DNA from: CAZSHG01 sp964606695 [NCBI: uncultured bacterium]
GTDB lineage: Bacteria; UBP14; UBA6098
Length of the DNA: 64,000 nt
Reading direction: 5' to 3'
NCBI GenBank assembly: GCA_964606695.1
Contig: CAZSHG010000001.1
Span: 62,001-126,000, forward strand
Numbering within the stretch: the stretch's first letter is position 1; the number at the start of each line of letters is the position of its first letter. Below are positions 52,906 to 62,784 of the stretch, one piece after another. The translations under genes were made by a program, and so were the position numbers. Below the pieces are notes generated by a model. That model was not told the DNA's origin. It did not search any database and saw only the letters and a program-made list of their open reading frames with translations.

Positions 52906-53343
52906 ATGCAGGAACAACAAATGCAGGGTGGATACCAGCCACCGATGGCGACGCCGCAACAGCCCAAAAAGAAAACGAGCGTCGGCAAAATCATCGGAAT
53001 AGGTTGTCTGGTCGTTTTCATCATCTGTATCATCATTGGCGCTCTGTTATGGTGGGGCGGCAAGAAGGCTCTCAATATGGGCATCGAAATGACCATGAAG
53101 GACATGAAAACCGACGTCCTGGCCAATTACGAAAAAGGTTCTACCGAATACGACGCGGTGAAATACGAGATGGACATGCTCGTCATGCTCAGCAAACAGA
53201 AAAAGATCGGCCTGCTCGATTTCGCATCGATAAGCGAAAAGTATGACCAGTTAAAAGCCGACGGCGAAATCGACCGGAAGGACTCAGAAATCCTGGTTGG
53301 AATGGCGGAAGATTTCAACGAAACGCATTCTTTCGTTCAATAA
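52906..53343 (+). CDS. small single-pass membrane protein of unknown function
   Basis: A 145-residue protein: a Gln/Pro/Met-rich cytoplasmic tail (1-20), KKKT, one membrane helix (about 27-49; GKIIGIGCLVVFIICIIIGALLWW) and a helical extracytoplasmic domain of about 95 residues (ALNMGIEMTMKDMKTDVL, EYDAVKYEMDMLVML, EIDRKDSEIL). I recognise no family. The N-terminus followed by a helix resembles DUF4190-type proteins. GGGGAGA precedes ATG. Confidence 0.65.
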   Translation: MQEQQMQGGYQPPMATPQQPKKKTSVGKIIGIGCLVVFIICIIIGALLWWGGKKALNMGIEMTMKDMKTDVLANYEKGSTEYDAVKYEMDMLVMLSKQKKIGLLDFASISEKYDQLKADGEIDRKDSEILVGMAEDFNETHSFVQ

Positions 53344-53486
53344 TATCGAATTGTATTTTCGACCTTGTTCAATGACGCTCTGACAAATGGCAGGTTATGC
53401 TGTCGTATTTAAGTGTTATTCCTTGCAATGTGGACTGATAGGTCTTATCATTCAAAGATAATATTGTTTGATTAAAAGGATGGATT

Positions 53487-54725
53487 ATGGGCAATAATAT
53501 AATTGAGAAGATATTTTCGGCGCACACCGACGACGAATCGAAGGTCGCGCCGGGGAATACTATATGGCTGGATATCGATATCCGCAGTGCGCGGGATTTC
53601 GGTGGCGCGAACGTGGTGAAGCACCTTTTGCGTGAATACCCTGACGAGAAGAAGGTGGACGATCCATCGAAGACCATCTTCACTTTCGACTGTGTATCTC
53701 CGGCGAATACTATCCCTTATGCGGAAAACCAGCAAATCAGCCGTGTTTTCGCACGGGAGAACGATGTCGTTCTATACGATGTCGGGCAGGGGATTGGAAC
53801 TCATGTGCTCATTGAGAACGGGCATGTCCGCCCGGGAATGACCGCCGTCGGAACCGATTCGCATTACAACATAATGGGCGCGATAGGCGCTTTTGGACAG
53901 GGTATGGGCGACCGCGATATCGCGTTCGCGTGGAAAACGGGCAGGGTCTGGTTCGATGTGCCGTCGGTGGTGCGAGTTAATCTCGACGGCATACCATCGC
54001 ACCCGGATGTTACTGCGAAGGACGTCGTTTTGCGTCTTCTACAGGAGTTCGGCGCGAGTGGATTACTGGGGAAAGTGGTCGAACTTTACGGTGAATATGT
54101 CGATAATATCGGCCTCGACGAACGAATCACGATAGCCAGCATGGGCACGGAAATGGGTCTGATAAGTTTAATGATACCCCCCAATCGGAACCTGGTCGAT
54201 GAACTCAAAGACTGGTATCCCGGAGATTTTGGGATAGTTACTGCGGATTCCGACGCGGAATATGAAGCTGAATATACGATAGATATAGGAAATCTCGAAC
54301 CGCTTATTGCCGCGCCTTTCGAGCCGCATAATATCCATCCGGTAAGCGATTTCGACGGAAGAAGCATAGACAGCGTATTCGTGGGAAGTTGCACCGGCGG
54401 AAGAATATCGGATTTACGTAATCTGGCGGAAGAAGTGAAAAGCGGTGTTGCGGAGAATGTTATCCTCCGGGTCGTTCCGGCCACGCGGCGAACTCTGGCA
54501 ACAGCCATAGAAGAAGGCGTTTACGCAAGTTTATTTAATGCCGGCGCGACAATCAGCCATGCCGCTTGCGGAGGTTGTGCCAGCGGGCAGATTGGAATGA
54601 CCGGGCCGGGCGAGGTGCAGGTGTCCACGGGCAATCGTAATTTCAAAGGCAAACAGGGGGCGGGAGAAACTTTCCTGACCAGCGCGAAAATCGCAGGGAA
54701 AACCGTGGCTAAAGGGGCACTCTGA
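53487..54725 (+). CDS. aconitase-family large subunit without partner (divergent LeuC-like)
   Basis: A 412-residue hydro-lyase of the LeuC/aconitase family with TDSHYNIMGAIGAFGQGMGDRDIA, the first cluster cysteine in GSCTGGR and the pair in ACGGC, and a C-terminal TGNRNFKGKQGAG. Compared with the LeuC at 42 kb, the Asn of CTN is Gly and the Pro of CGPC is Gly, and the small (swivelling) subunit is not encoded next to it. It may work with the leuD at 43.5 kb or an unlinked small subunit, or have another substrate (a methylated malate, for example). AAGGATGG lies before ATG. Followed by a PrsW-like gene. Confidence 0.82.
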   Translation: MGNNIIEKIFSAHTDDESKVAPGNTIWLDIDIRSARDFGGANVVKHLLREYPDEKKVDDPSKTIFTFDCVSPANTIPYAENQQISRVFARENDVVLYDVGQGIGTHVLIENGHVRPGMTAVGTDSHYNIMGAIGAFGQGMGDRDIAFAWKTGRVWFDVPSVVRVNLDGIPSHPDVTAKDVVLRLLQEFGASGLLGKVVELYGEYVDNIGLDERITIASMGTEMGLISLMIPPNRNLVDELKDWYPGDFGIVTADSDAEYEAEYTIDIGNLEPLIAAPFEPHNIHPVSDFDGRSIDSVFVGSCTGGRISDLRNLAEEVKSGVAENVILRVVPATRRTLATAIEEGVYASLFNAGATISHAACGGCASGQIGMTGPGEVQVSTGNRNFKGKQGAGETFLTSAKIAGKTVAKGAL

Positions 54726-54788
54726 GGACAACCGATGGCTATTAAACCAGCGTTGAAGATGTGTTCTCGACTTTCCAATCGATACTAA

Positions 54789-55487
54789 ATGGGAATCCTT
54801 GCCTGGATATTAGGTTTTATCCCCGGAGTTTTGTGGCTCTGGTATGTCTATCGTAAAGACGTTTACGAACCCGAACCCATTGGCTGGGTCATTCTCCTGT
54901 TCGGGTTGGGAGCGCTGTCCGTTTTTCCGGTAGGCCTTATCGAACAGGCGGTTAGCGCCAGATTGGGGATATCAGACCAGTATTCCATTGTCGATGCCGC
55001 TAAAGTCGCCTGGTTTATAGCCGGATTCATCGAGGAACTCGCCAAGTTCACGATTGTTATCGCAGTGGTTTCCTACCGTAAAACGCTGGACGAACCAATG
55101 GACGGCATAGTTTATGCATCCGCGGTCGCACTCGGGTTTGCCTCGGTCGAAAACGTCCTCTACGTTCAAAAATTCGGAACCATAGTTATCCTTTTCCGCG
55201 CACCGCTATCGACACTGGGGCATTTGCTCTTTTCCTCTATATGGGGTTACGCTATCGGCAACGCCAGATTCGACCACGACCATCGAATGTCGATGTTGGG
55301 CAAGGGATTTATACTCAGCGCTTTTTTCCACGGCCTTTACGATTTTCTGCTGTTTACTCAGGTGTTCGCGGCACTGGCGGTTTATTTAGTGATAGCTACG
55401 TTGAGGAAGATGCTCATTCGTATGATAGATTCCGCGCAGGAACGAAGCCCTTTTAACACAATGAAAAAACCGAAAGCGACGACATGA
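54789..55487 (+). CDS. PrsW-family intramembrane glutamic protease
   Basis: A 232-residue protein with eight hydrophobic segments. The family motifs are FIEELAKF (Glu pair of the active site, about 77-84), GFASVENVLYV (about 117-127), STLGHLLFSSIWGYAIG and FFHGLYDFLL. PrsW cleaves membrane-bound anti-sigma factors in Bacillus. No sigma or anti-sigma gene is near, so the target is unknown. The stop overlaps fruK by 4 bp. Confidence 0.85.
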   Translation: MGILAWILGFIPGVLWLWYVYRKDVYEPEPIGWVILLFGLGALSVFPVGLIEQAVSARLGISDQYSIVDAAKVAWFIAGFIEELAKFTIVIAVVSYRKTLDEPMDGIVYASAVALGFASVENVLYVQKFGTIVILFRAPLSTLGHLLFSSIWGYAIGNARFDHDHRMSMLGKGFILSAFFHGLYDFLLFTQVFAALAVYLVIATLRKMLIRMIDSAQERSPFNTMKKPKATT

Positions 55488-56419
55488 TTTATACAATAAC
55501 TCTGAATCCGGCTCTGGATAGGACAATCTGGATTAAGGACTTCAAATTCGACGACACCAATCGGATAATATCCGAGAAAAGGTTCCCCGGCGGTAAAGGA
55601 GTTGACGTTTCGCGTATGATCAAGACTCTGGGCGGCGAAAGTGTAGCGTTGGGATTTATCGGTGGTTTCGATGGTCTGGAATTCCAGGGCAGACTTCTCA
55701 ACGAAGGCGTCCCCCACGATTTCATTAAAATTAGCGGCGAAACACGAACGAATATCATAATCCATGCGGAAAACGACGACCGCGAGATGAAAGTGAACGC
55801 CCCCGGCCCGGAAATTCGGCCGGACGAACTGGGTATGCTAATCGAAAAAATCCGCGCCCTGAAACCCACGCCGACTTTTGCCGTCATCTCGGGGTCTATT
55901 CCGCCGGGATTGTCTCAGGGAATATATCGTCAAATGACCCTCGCTTTCGAGGAACTTGGAGCTAAAGTTATCCTGGATGCCGACGGCGAATCCCTCGAAA
56001 AGGGCCTTCCGGCAACGCCGTATATGATCAAACCAAATGTAAATGAACTGCAACGACTACTGGGCAAGGAGTTCGATTCCAGGTCGAGTATGATAGAAAA
56101 AGCGCGTTCGTTGCTTAAGGACGAACTGAAAATTGCGGTCGTTTCCGCGGGTGCGGAAGGCGTATATGTGGTTCTCAAAGACGGCGGCTTTTGGGTGACA
56201 CCACCCGAAGTCGAGGTAAAGAACACCGTCGGCGCCGGAGACAGTCTCATCGGCGGAATCGTATTCGAACTCGATCGCGATGGTGCTCTGGAAGACGCCG
56301 TGCAATTGGGGGTAGCGTGCGGCACCGCCACCGCGATGTCCGAGGGCACTGCCCAGGGAACAAAAGAGGATATCGAGAAAATTCTGCCAAAGGTCGAAAT
56401 TAAAGACCTGCCGGAATAA
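55484..56419 (+). CDS. fruK: 1-phosphofructokinase (PfkB family)
   Basis: A 311-residue ribokinase-fold sugar kinase. TLNPALDRTIWI opens the protein, FPGGKGVDVSRMIKTLGG binds substrate, and the catalytic loop NTVGAGDSLIGGI lies near residue 245. The motif GGKGVDVSR identifies 1-phosphofructokinase or tagatose-6-phosphate kinase. The PTS fructose transporter is not in the window; only a PTS IIA domain at 9.8 kb is. It is translationally coupled to the PrsW-like gene. Confidence 0.9.
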   Translation: MIYTITLNPALDRTIWIKDFKFDDTNRIISEKRFPGGKGVDVSRMIKTLGGESVALGFIGGFDGLEFQGRLLNEGVPHDFIKISGETRTNIIIHAENDDREMKVNAPGPEIRPDELGMLIEKIRALKPTPTFAVISGSIPPGLSQGIYRQMTLAFEELGAKVILDADGESLEKGLPATPYMIKPNVNELQRLLGKEFDSRSSMIEKARSLLKDELKIAVVSAGAEGVYVVLKDGGFWVTPPEVEVKNTVGAGDSLIGGIVFELDRDGALEDAVQLGVACGTATAMSEGTAQGTKEDIEKILPKVEIKDLPE

Positions 56420-56474
56420 CTTTGACAATATTGGAAAGGCGATTCAACAGGGCGAATATCGAATACCCGCTGTA

Positions 56475-57686
56475 ATGATCATTATTATTAAAATAATCTT
56501 ATTGCTTGTTCTATTGGGGATGTCCGCCTTTTTCTCCGGGTCGGAGACGGCATTTTTCAGCCTTTCCCGTTTCGATATCCAGCGAATGAACGCTAAGAAC
56601 CTGCCGGGAGCCTCCAGAGCGACTTCGCTTCTGCATAATCCTTCGCGGCTACTGGTCACGATACTGGTTGGGAATACACTTGTAAACGTTTCCGCGACGA
56701 CATTGATGACGGGCACCTTACTGGATATAGTCGGCGCAGGCGCGGTGCCGATAGCCGTGGCTATCATGATTATTCTTATCCTGATTTTTGGCGAAATCAC
56801 GCCGAAAGTATTCGCCGTGGAACATAACAATACCTGGGCAAGGTTTGGCTCCCCGTTTCTGTCACTGGTTATAGTCGCTACACTCCCGTTGACTTACATG
56901 CTTCATCTTATTCAAGGCGTATTCCTCAAGGGTACTTTCAGAGACGATATTCGACTGGGCGAGGTCGATTTGCAGAGCGCCCTGGAACTCGCCCTCAGGA
57001 AGGGAGCTATCGGCCAACAGGCGCGAGACTTACTCCTACACTTCCTCGATTTGGAGAGAATCACAGCTGAAGAGATAACCAGGCCTATCGAGAAAATCCC
57101 CATAATATCCGGTGAAACGAGTTGCGAAGACGCCTTGCGAAGAATATGCGAATCTCATATCGATTACGCCTTCGTCGGAGGTTTACGGGAAGTCCCATAC
57201 TTTCTTGTCGAACAGGATAGCCTGGCCTTAACCGATTCCGGCGATTTAGTGAAGGAGTGCGCCGAAAAAGCGATCGTCGTTCAAAAAAACACGACCCTTG
57301 CCGCCCTTTTCCAGCAATTATACGGCGATAAATATCGCCATATTGTGGTTACAGATGACAAAAAACGCGCTATTGGCGTCGCCGCGAGAGAAGATATACT
57401 CAGCGGAATTTTCCTTGCGCCGCTTATTAAGGACAAACCTAGCTTGAAGGAACTCTCACGAGTGGGAAGGTTTTATATCGTAAATGGGGATATGCCGCTG
57501 GAGAATTTCAACGAAATATTCGATACCGAAATAGGGATTTCCGACAGGAAGTCTATCGGAAACTTCCTGGTAGAAAAATTCGGCACTCTTGGAAGAGGTG
57601 AAAGCGTCGAGTTTGGAAACTTCAATTTTAGAATTATACGAAGTCACGGAGACGTTATCGAGAGAATTGCGGTGAAGAAATCCTGA
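56475..57686 (+). CDS. CNNM/CorC-family transporter-like protein (first of tandem pair)
   Basis: A 403-residue protein: N-terminal DUF21 (CNNM) domain with about four helices and the motifs MSAFFSGSETAFFSLSR, GNTLVNVSAT, IFGEITPK, then a CBS pair (about 190-310) and a CorC_HlyC C-terminal domain. Relatives export or sense magnesium. The next gene is a paralogue and starts in the stop codon (TGATG-type 1-base overlap). The pair may form a hetero-oligomer. Confidence 0.88.
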   Translation: MIIIIKIILLLVLLGMSAFFSGSETAFFSLSRFDIQRMNAKNLPGASRATSLLHNPSRLLVTILVGNTLVNVSATTLMTGTLLDIVGAGAVPIAVAIMIILILIFGEITPKVFAVEHNNTWARFGSPFLSLVIVATLPLTYMLHLIQGVFLKGTFRDDIRLGEVDLQSALELALRKGAIGQQARDLLLHFLDLERITAEEITRPIEKIPIISGETSCEDALRRICESHIDYAFVGGLREVPYFLVEQDSLALTDSGDLVKECAEKAIVVQKNTTLAALFQQLYGDKYRHIVVTDDKKRAIGVAAREDILSGIFLAPLIKDKPSLKELSRVGRFYIVNGDMPLENFNEIFDTEIGISDRKSIGNFLVEKFGTLGRGESVEFGNFNFRIIRSHGDVIERIAVKKS

Positions 57687-58876
57687 TGATATTCTCTTTC
57701 TTCATATTGATTATCGGGCTTGTCGGAGCGGCTTTTTTCGCCGGCACCGAAACGGCTTTCGTGAAACTGCTTAGTTTTAGCGAGGACATCTCCGCCCTTC
57801 CATGTAACATCCGAAAATGGCTAAAACGGCCCCAGACCATCCTGTCCACTACTCTTATCGGAACCAATATATGCATCATCATGGCTTCTTCCGTGGCAAC
57901 CGGAATCGCGGAAAAACTCTTTACACGTAACGGCGAATTATATTCGCTGGTAACCATAACCCTCGTCGGTCTTATCTTCTGCGAGGTTCTTCCCAAGAGC
58001 CGCGCTCTCGCCGGCCCGGAATCTTTCGCGCGTTTCGCTTCGAAGCCGTTCAATATCGCCGCGGTAATTTTCAAACCGATTTCGCATCTAACCGATCTTT
58101 TATCCTCTATTTTAGTCAGGTTCAGCCACAGGTTAGTCGCCCCCGCCCCGCCGCCGGACTGGAAGGATTTTGAGTTGGTTACCAAAGAGGGCGAATTGAA
58201 GCTGGGAAGTAATCGCAACGCACTTCTGGATCTCGTCTTCGACCTGACCAAGAAGACGGCTTTCGATATTATGACACCGATTGGTGAATTACAAATATCT
58301 ACAAAAACCGAATTCGAAAAGGCCAAAATCGAAACCACCGCCAGGGATATCGAAAACCGGTTCCTCCTGATTGAAAACGAAGATGGTGAAATCGAGGAAG
58401 TGCTCGACATAGCGGAATTAATTTGCTATCGTTGCTATCGCGGAAAAGCCAGACGCGGTTTAACGGAGCCATTCTACGTCCCGGAAACGACGTCGATTAT
58501 GCGTTTATTCGCCGAGATGCGGGATTCCGACTCCGAATTCGCTCTGGTGGTAGATGAACACGGAACTGTTACCGGGGGCATCTGCAGGGAAGAAATCGCG
58601 GATATGTTCTCCGGGGTGAGGTCAAAAAAGAAGGGGCTTCGTGGAAAAACCATCGACGGTTATATTGTCGACGGGACAATGAATATCGGCGATCTTGCAG
58701 AACTGCTCGATATCGAGTTCCCCGACGGGCCTTTCAGAACTGCGGCGGGATTCATCGAGGAGATTGTAGGGGATATACCGGAAGTCAATCGCCCTATCAA
58801 TTGGGGCGGATACGTTTTCGTTGTAATGAATAAGACCGCCCGAAAAATACATAGAATCCGCATCGAACCTAAGTAG
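57686..58876 (+). CDS. CNNM/CorC-family transporter-like protein (second of tandem pair)
   Basis: A 396-residue paralogue of the preceding protein. DUF21 domain with GAAFFAGTETAFVKLLS and GTNICIIMASSVATG and a later FCEVLPKSRAL, CBS region about 190-320 (FALVVDEHGTVTGGICREEI), and a CorC_HlyC domain (IDGYIVDGTMNIGDLAELLD, then TAAGFIEEIVGDIPEVN) in which the transporter-associated beta fold is complete. The tandem organisation with a one-base overlap suggests equimolar expression. Confidence 0.88.
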   Translation: MIFSFFILIIGLVGAAFFAGTETAFVKLLSFSEDISALPCNIRKWLKRPQTILSTTLIGTNICIIMASSVATGIAEKLFTRNGELYSLVTITLVGLIFCEVLPKSRALAGPESFARFASKPFNIAAVIFKPISHLTDLLSSILVRFSHRLVAPAPPPDWKDFELVTKEGELKLGSNRNALLDLVFDLTKKTAFDIMTPIGELQISTKTEFEKAKIETTARDIENRFLLIENEDGEIEEVLDIAELICYRCYRGKARRGLTEPFYVPETTSIMRLFAEMRDSDSEFALVVDEHGTVTGGICREEIADMFSGVRSKKKGLRGKTIDGYIVDGTMNIGDLAELLDIEFPDGPFRTAAGFIEEIVGDIPEVNRPINWGGYVFVVMNKTARKIHRIRIEPK

Positions 58877-58886
58877 ATTATTCGTA

Positions 58887-61886
58887 TCAATCCATACTCG
58901 GCACGGCCAGGATGTTTATTTTCAATATCTTTTCGCCAAAAAGAGTAGAATCTCGAGGCACCGGCGCACAGAACTGCAACCAGAGAAACATTGTGTCCGG
59001 TGGATCGAATTGCAGTCCAAAACCATCTGGCCCGAACCTGCTCGACGTCGCGAAATCATGCGGGGCAGAAAGAATCGCATCGTCCAGAGGGAAGTAATCC
59101 ACCGGACAATCATCCTGAAAACGTCCGCGTAACGAAAATCGGGTATCCGACGGATAATATCCTACCCGCCAATCAGAAGAGTCCGTAACGGCAAGGCCGA
59201 GATCGATATCCAGGTTTGACCAGTTTACGATATAAATCTCCTCCCCGTCAAACATCGAACGGACTTCTCCGGCCAATACTGTATCAAGATCCCATAACGT
59301 ATCGAATACCCATATATCGAGAACCGGTTCATTAGCGATATAATAAGCGATAAACGTCGTATCGCTCAATATGTTTGCTAGGAAATCCGGCGTTGTCAGT
59401 CCCGCGACCGACCAACGGTCGAAATCGTAGATAGAATCTCCACAAAAATCGTGGTCGGAAACCTCAATATTATGCAAACTCCCGTATTTCCACCACCTGT
59501 TCTGGATCAAAGATTCCGTGCCCCACAACGTGTCGCCGTCGAGAACGAGCCAGCCACAACTATCCGCGGAAGGGTCTTTTTCGACTGTTACATTGAATTC
59601 GCGCCAATAAAAAGCTATGAGAGTGCAAGGCGTATCTATTGCCGTAGTCGTGTGCCCTATCGCCGAACTATCCGACCAGGAATCCCAGCTGTAGCGCTCC
59701 AGAGAATCCACCGTATCGGTTTCGGAAACTTCGACATAATGGGAACTCCCGCGATTCCACCAAACGGTTGCGCCGGCGCTTTCGCCGCCACGTAAAGTGT
59801 CTTCGTCCAGAATCAAATACCCGAAAGTGTCGGATGACGGCGATTTCGTAACATAGCAAAGATGTTGCATATCGTAATAGGCGATGTAATCGGTGGGCGC
59901 AATAATGGGCTCGGTGAAATGCGAGGAGTCGTAGCCGTCGGAAAAATACGAAAGCGCGTATCGGTTGCTTCCGTCTATCGTATCGTAATCGCTTGCCACC
60001 AGCAAATGGACACTGTTTGAATCCCACCATGTTCGCTGATATATCGAGTTCACTCCCCAGAAAGTATCAATATCGTATGATATGAAACCGAAGGTATCCG
60101 CCGTAGGTTCTTTTGAAATATTGATAGGGAATCTGGCAACGTAATTAGCGATATAATCTTCAGCCGAACTGGCGGGCGAGGTCGAATGAGCCGACGCACC
60201 TCCGTCATTCCAGTTTATAAACCGCCATTTCCTGAATTCATCGACAGAATCCATAGCGCTAACGCCTATATCATGGACTGTGCCCTCTTCCCACCAATAC
60301 CACTGCGAATCCGACTCGACGCCGACCATAGTATCCGTATCGACAAACAACGTTCCCGATATATTTTCCAGTGGGTTCTTCATTACGAGTGTATGATATT
60401 CTTTAGTGAAATCATATTGAGCGATAAAAAGGCTGTCCTCCGTAACGGGCGTAACCCACTGCGCGCTGTCGCCACCGCAATCCCAGGAAACAAAATCGAA
60501 AAAGTATCTTGTTCTCTCTATGTAATAAGGACTTACAGGATTCGCCGGCGCGATATGGATCGAATCCCCCGTCGGAACAACAGTCTGATATGGAGCGCCC
60601 CGCTTGATACTGTCGATGAATACCGAATCTGGAATTTCGGGTGGTAAATCGGTCGTTACGGTAATAACGCCCAAAGGGGTTTCGGAATATGTCCCCGATA
60701 TTCCTTCACATCCGGGATCGCCCGGCGACCCGTTTCCACCAGGGTCTTCCCCTCGTAGCCCTCCGTTCCCCGCTGTATAAGAAAAAGCGGCATTGTTCAC
60801 GTAATTATCTTCCCTGTAGAAGATCTTTATCCTTCCGCCGCCGCCCCCTGAACCTCCGTCTCCTCCTCTTCCGCAAGCGCCGGACGGCCCTCCCGTTCCT
60901 ATATCGCCACCGGAACCTCCGGAACCTCCGTTAACTGAAAAATAGGCCGAGGAAGTTAGTTCCATTCTCTGCGCGTATATCAGGATACCTCCACCGGAAC
61001 CTCCACCGGCACCTCCACCTCCGCCGCCCGCGGCATCTCCGCTCCAATAATCGCCGTTCCCGCCGTCGCCGCCGTCGCCGCCCGAAGTGCCGTTTGAAAT
61101 AACCGACCCCGAAATGTAGATCGTGTCGGCAAAGATTGCAATTGCGCCGCCCCCTGAACCTCCAGGCCCTCCGGAATCGCCGTAGAAGGTTATATATCCG
61201 CTATTACCGCCTCCTCCAGCGCCGCCGCCACCGGAACCCATATAGACATCTGGACGGTTTTCGTTTCCCGAAATATATTCCGTGCCCCCCGGACACGATC
61301 CCGCACCGGCACCTCCGTATCCACCTGCGCCGCCTGCGGCAAAATATGGCCATACATCGACACAGTTACCGCTACCGCCGTCGCCGCCCGCGCATGACGC
61401 TCCGCCATATCCGCCTCCGCGACCACCGCCAGCGCCGCCGCCGCCGCCCCATGCTTCGCCGCTAACAGTCTCAGTAATCGAGCCATAAGAACCTGTATCT
61501 CCGGGACATCCCCCTGACGAGCCTTCGCCAGACATCCCCGCGCGGCCACCTCTTCTGCTTCGTGGCGAAATTTCACTGGTCGATACGCCTCCCGAACCAC
61601 CGCGATAACCGGCCCCGGTGGCTTCGATATCTCCCTCGATTAAACCGGCGATACAATAGACTTCAATACAACCGTAATCCGCGCCATCATAGTGTTTGAC
61701 ATAAACTGTGTTCCCGGATAAGATAAAAAGGGTATCGATACTGGTATGAATCCCTGCAACGGAATCTCCATCGGAGATAACCCAGTTTGCGCCGCCGTGA
61801 TCGCCACCCGCTATGGGAGTCCATTGGGCTAAAAGCGCGATCGACGATAAGCAAAATATTATCGTGGAAAGTCTAATCAACCGCAT
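58887..61886 (-). CDS. large glycine-rich secreted surface protein with Listeria-Bacteroides-like repeats
   Basis: A 999-residue protein from ATG 61886 (GAGGAA 6 nt upstream). Signal peptide 1-22. Residues about 85-390 are extremely Gly-rich (GGGGAGGG, GGSGG blocks) with aromatic strands between, a pattern of silk-like or glycine-rich adhesins. Residues 430-900 contain about five 80-residue repeats (K-x-P-x-x-D-T-F-G-x-L-x-x-D-x-D-T-L; W-W-x-x-x-S-x-H; D-Y-I-A-x-Y) like the InlB/Listeria-Bacteroides repeat domain. The end (residues 905-999) is beta-rich with no NPFNS sorting signal. A secreted or outer-membrane-anchored role at the cell surface is inferred. The high GC tract makes antisense frames open; they are shadows. 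Confidence 0.85.
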   Translation of the reverse strand: MRLIRLSTIIFCLSSIALLAQWTPIAGGDHGGANWVISDGDSVAGIHTSIDTLFILSGNTVYVKHYDGADYGCIEVYCIAGLIEGDIEATGAGYRGGSGGVSTSEISPRSRRGGRAGMSGEGSSGGCPGDTGSYGSITETVSGEAWGGGGGAGGGRGGGYGGASCAGGDGGSGNCVDVWPYFAAGGAGGYGGAGAGSCPGGTEYISGNENRPDVYMGSGGGGAGGGGNSGYITFYGDSGGPGGSGGGAIAIFADTIYISGSVISNGTSGGDGGDGGNGDYWSGDAAGGGGGGAGGGSGGGILIYAQRMELTSSAYFSVNGGSGGSGGDIGTGGPSGACGRGGDGGSGGGGGRIKIFYREDNYVNNAAFSYTAGNGGLRGEDPGGNGSPGDPGCEGISGTYSETPLGVITVTTDLPPEIPDSVFIDSIKRGAPYQTVVPTGDSIHIAPANPVSPYYIERTRYFFDFVSWDCGGDSAQWVTPVTEDSLFIAQYDFTKEYHTLVMKNPLENISGTLFVDTDTMVGVESDSQWYWWEEGTVHDIGVSAMDSVDEFRKWRFINWNDGGASAHSTSPASSAEDYIANYVARFPINISKEPTADTFGFISYDIDTFWGVNSIYQRTWWDSNSVHLLVASDYDTIDGSNRYALSYFSDGYDSSHFTEPIIAPTDYIAYYDMQHLCYVTKSPSSDTFGYLILDEDTLRGGESAGATVWWNRGSSHYVEVSETDTVDSLERYSWDSWSDSSAIGHTTTAIDTPCTLIAFYWREFNVTVEKDPSADSCGWLVLDGDTLWGTESLIQNRWWKYGSLHNIEVSDHDFCGDSIYDFDRWSVAGLTTPDFLANILSDTTFIAYYIANEPVLDIWVFDTLWDLDTVLAGEVRSMFDGEEIYIVNWSNLDIDLGLAVTDSSDWRVGYYPSDTRFSLRGRFQDDCPVDYFPLDDAILSAPHDFATSSRFGPDGFGLQFDPPDTMFLWLQFCAPVPRDSTLFGEKILKINILAVPSMD

Positions 61887-61958
61887 TGAAATTCCTCGTT
61901 TAAAATTAATATATATTAATTTTAATGATTTCTTGTTCCAATGCAAGTTCCGGGATAG

Positions 61959-62777
61959 CTAAAAACTGCCTTGCGAGTTAATCGAATATATAACTATTCC
62001 CGCGGCGACTGCGGCGTTAAGCGATTCCGTGGGGCCGGGAGTGTCTATTTCGACTTTGATATCGGCTAAATCAAGGATTCCGGGCGAAATGCCCGCCCCT
62101 TCGGAACCTATTATCAGCAGTATCCTATCTCCGAACCTGCAATCTCGTAACAGAGTCGACCCCCGCCCATTATCTGCGGCGACTATCTGAAATCCCCCAC
62201 CGGCAAATTTTGACACGATTTCCTCTCCGCTCCTATCATGCATCTCCGCTACCGGAACACGGAATATAGCGCCCATCGTGCTCCGCAATGTTTTCGGATT
62301 GAACAATCCCGCTGTCCCCGACCCCAAAATCGCGCCGTCTATTCCAAAAGCCTCACATGCGCGGATTATCGTGCCCACGTTGCCGGGATCCTGAAGGCCG
62401 TCCAGATAAACGACCGCCCCGATTTTAACCTGCAGAAGATCCCCGTAAATATCGCCGGAAGTCTTTTTCGGCAACGCGATTGCCGCCGCTATGCCCTGGT
62501 TGTTCTCCGTCCGGCTGATCTTCTTCATCTCACCGGCGTTGGCGTGCCAGACAGTAATCCATCTTTCATGAGCTTGTTCTATCAAAGGCGCTATTCTGCC
62601 GTGCCTTTCCGCACCGAATTCCACTACGAGTTCTTTTATATCGACATCGGCAATAAAGGCCTCTTCCACAAACCGAATACCCTCGGCAAGATACGACCCG
62701 TAACGGTCGTGGTATTTTCTATCGCCGATTTTAGATAATCGTTTTAGCGCGCCTTTTGTTAATCTCGTAAGTTCCAT
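61959..62777 (-). CDS. TrmH/SpoU-family RNA 2'-O-methyltransferase
   Basis: A 272-residue rRNA/tRNA ribose methyltransferase with a SpoU-type trefoil knot. N-terminal substrate-binding domain (RYGSYLAEGIRFVEEAF), then QDPGNVGTIIRACEAFGIDGAIL, STMGAIFRVPV, IIGSEGAGISPGIL and the knot ESLNAAVAAGIVIY. Target nucleotide unknown (23S rRNA Gm2251-type or tRNA Gm18). The upstream frame is open to 62939, but ATG 62777 lies 7 nt after a consensus promoter, with no ribosome site, and starts with MELTRLTKGALK, the usual N-terminus. Confidence 0.92.
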   Translation of the reverse strand: MELTRLTKGALKRLSKIGDRKYHDRYGSYLAEGIRFVEEAFIADVDIKELVVEFGAERHGRIAPLIEQAHERWITVWHANAGEMKKISRTENNQGIAAAIALPKKTSGDIYGDLLQVKIGAVVYLDGLQDPGNVGTIIRACEAFGIDGAILGSGTAGLFNPKTLRSTMGAIFRVPVAEMHDRSGEEIVSKFAGGGFQIVAADNGRGSTLLRDCRFGDRILLIIGSEGAGISPGILDLADIKVEIDTPGPTESLNAAVAAGIVIYSINSQGSF

Positions 62778-62784
62778 ATATTTC

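Noticed and set aside
61136-61600. Long antisense frames across the glycine-rich gene
   Set aside because: They are generated by GGN codons read backwards as Pro/Arg-rich text; no starts, no homology.
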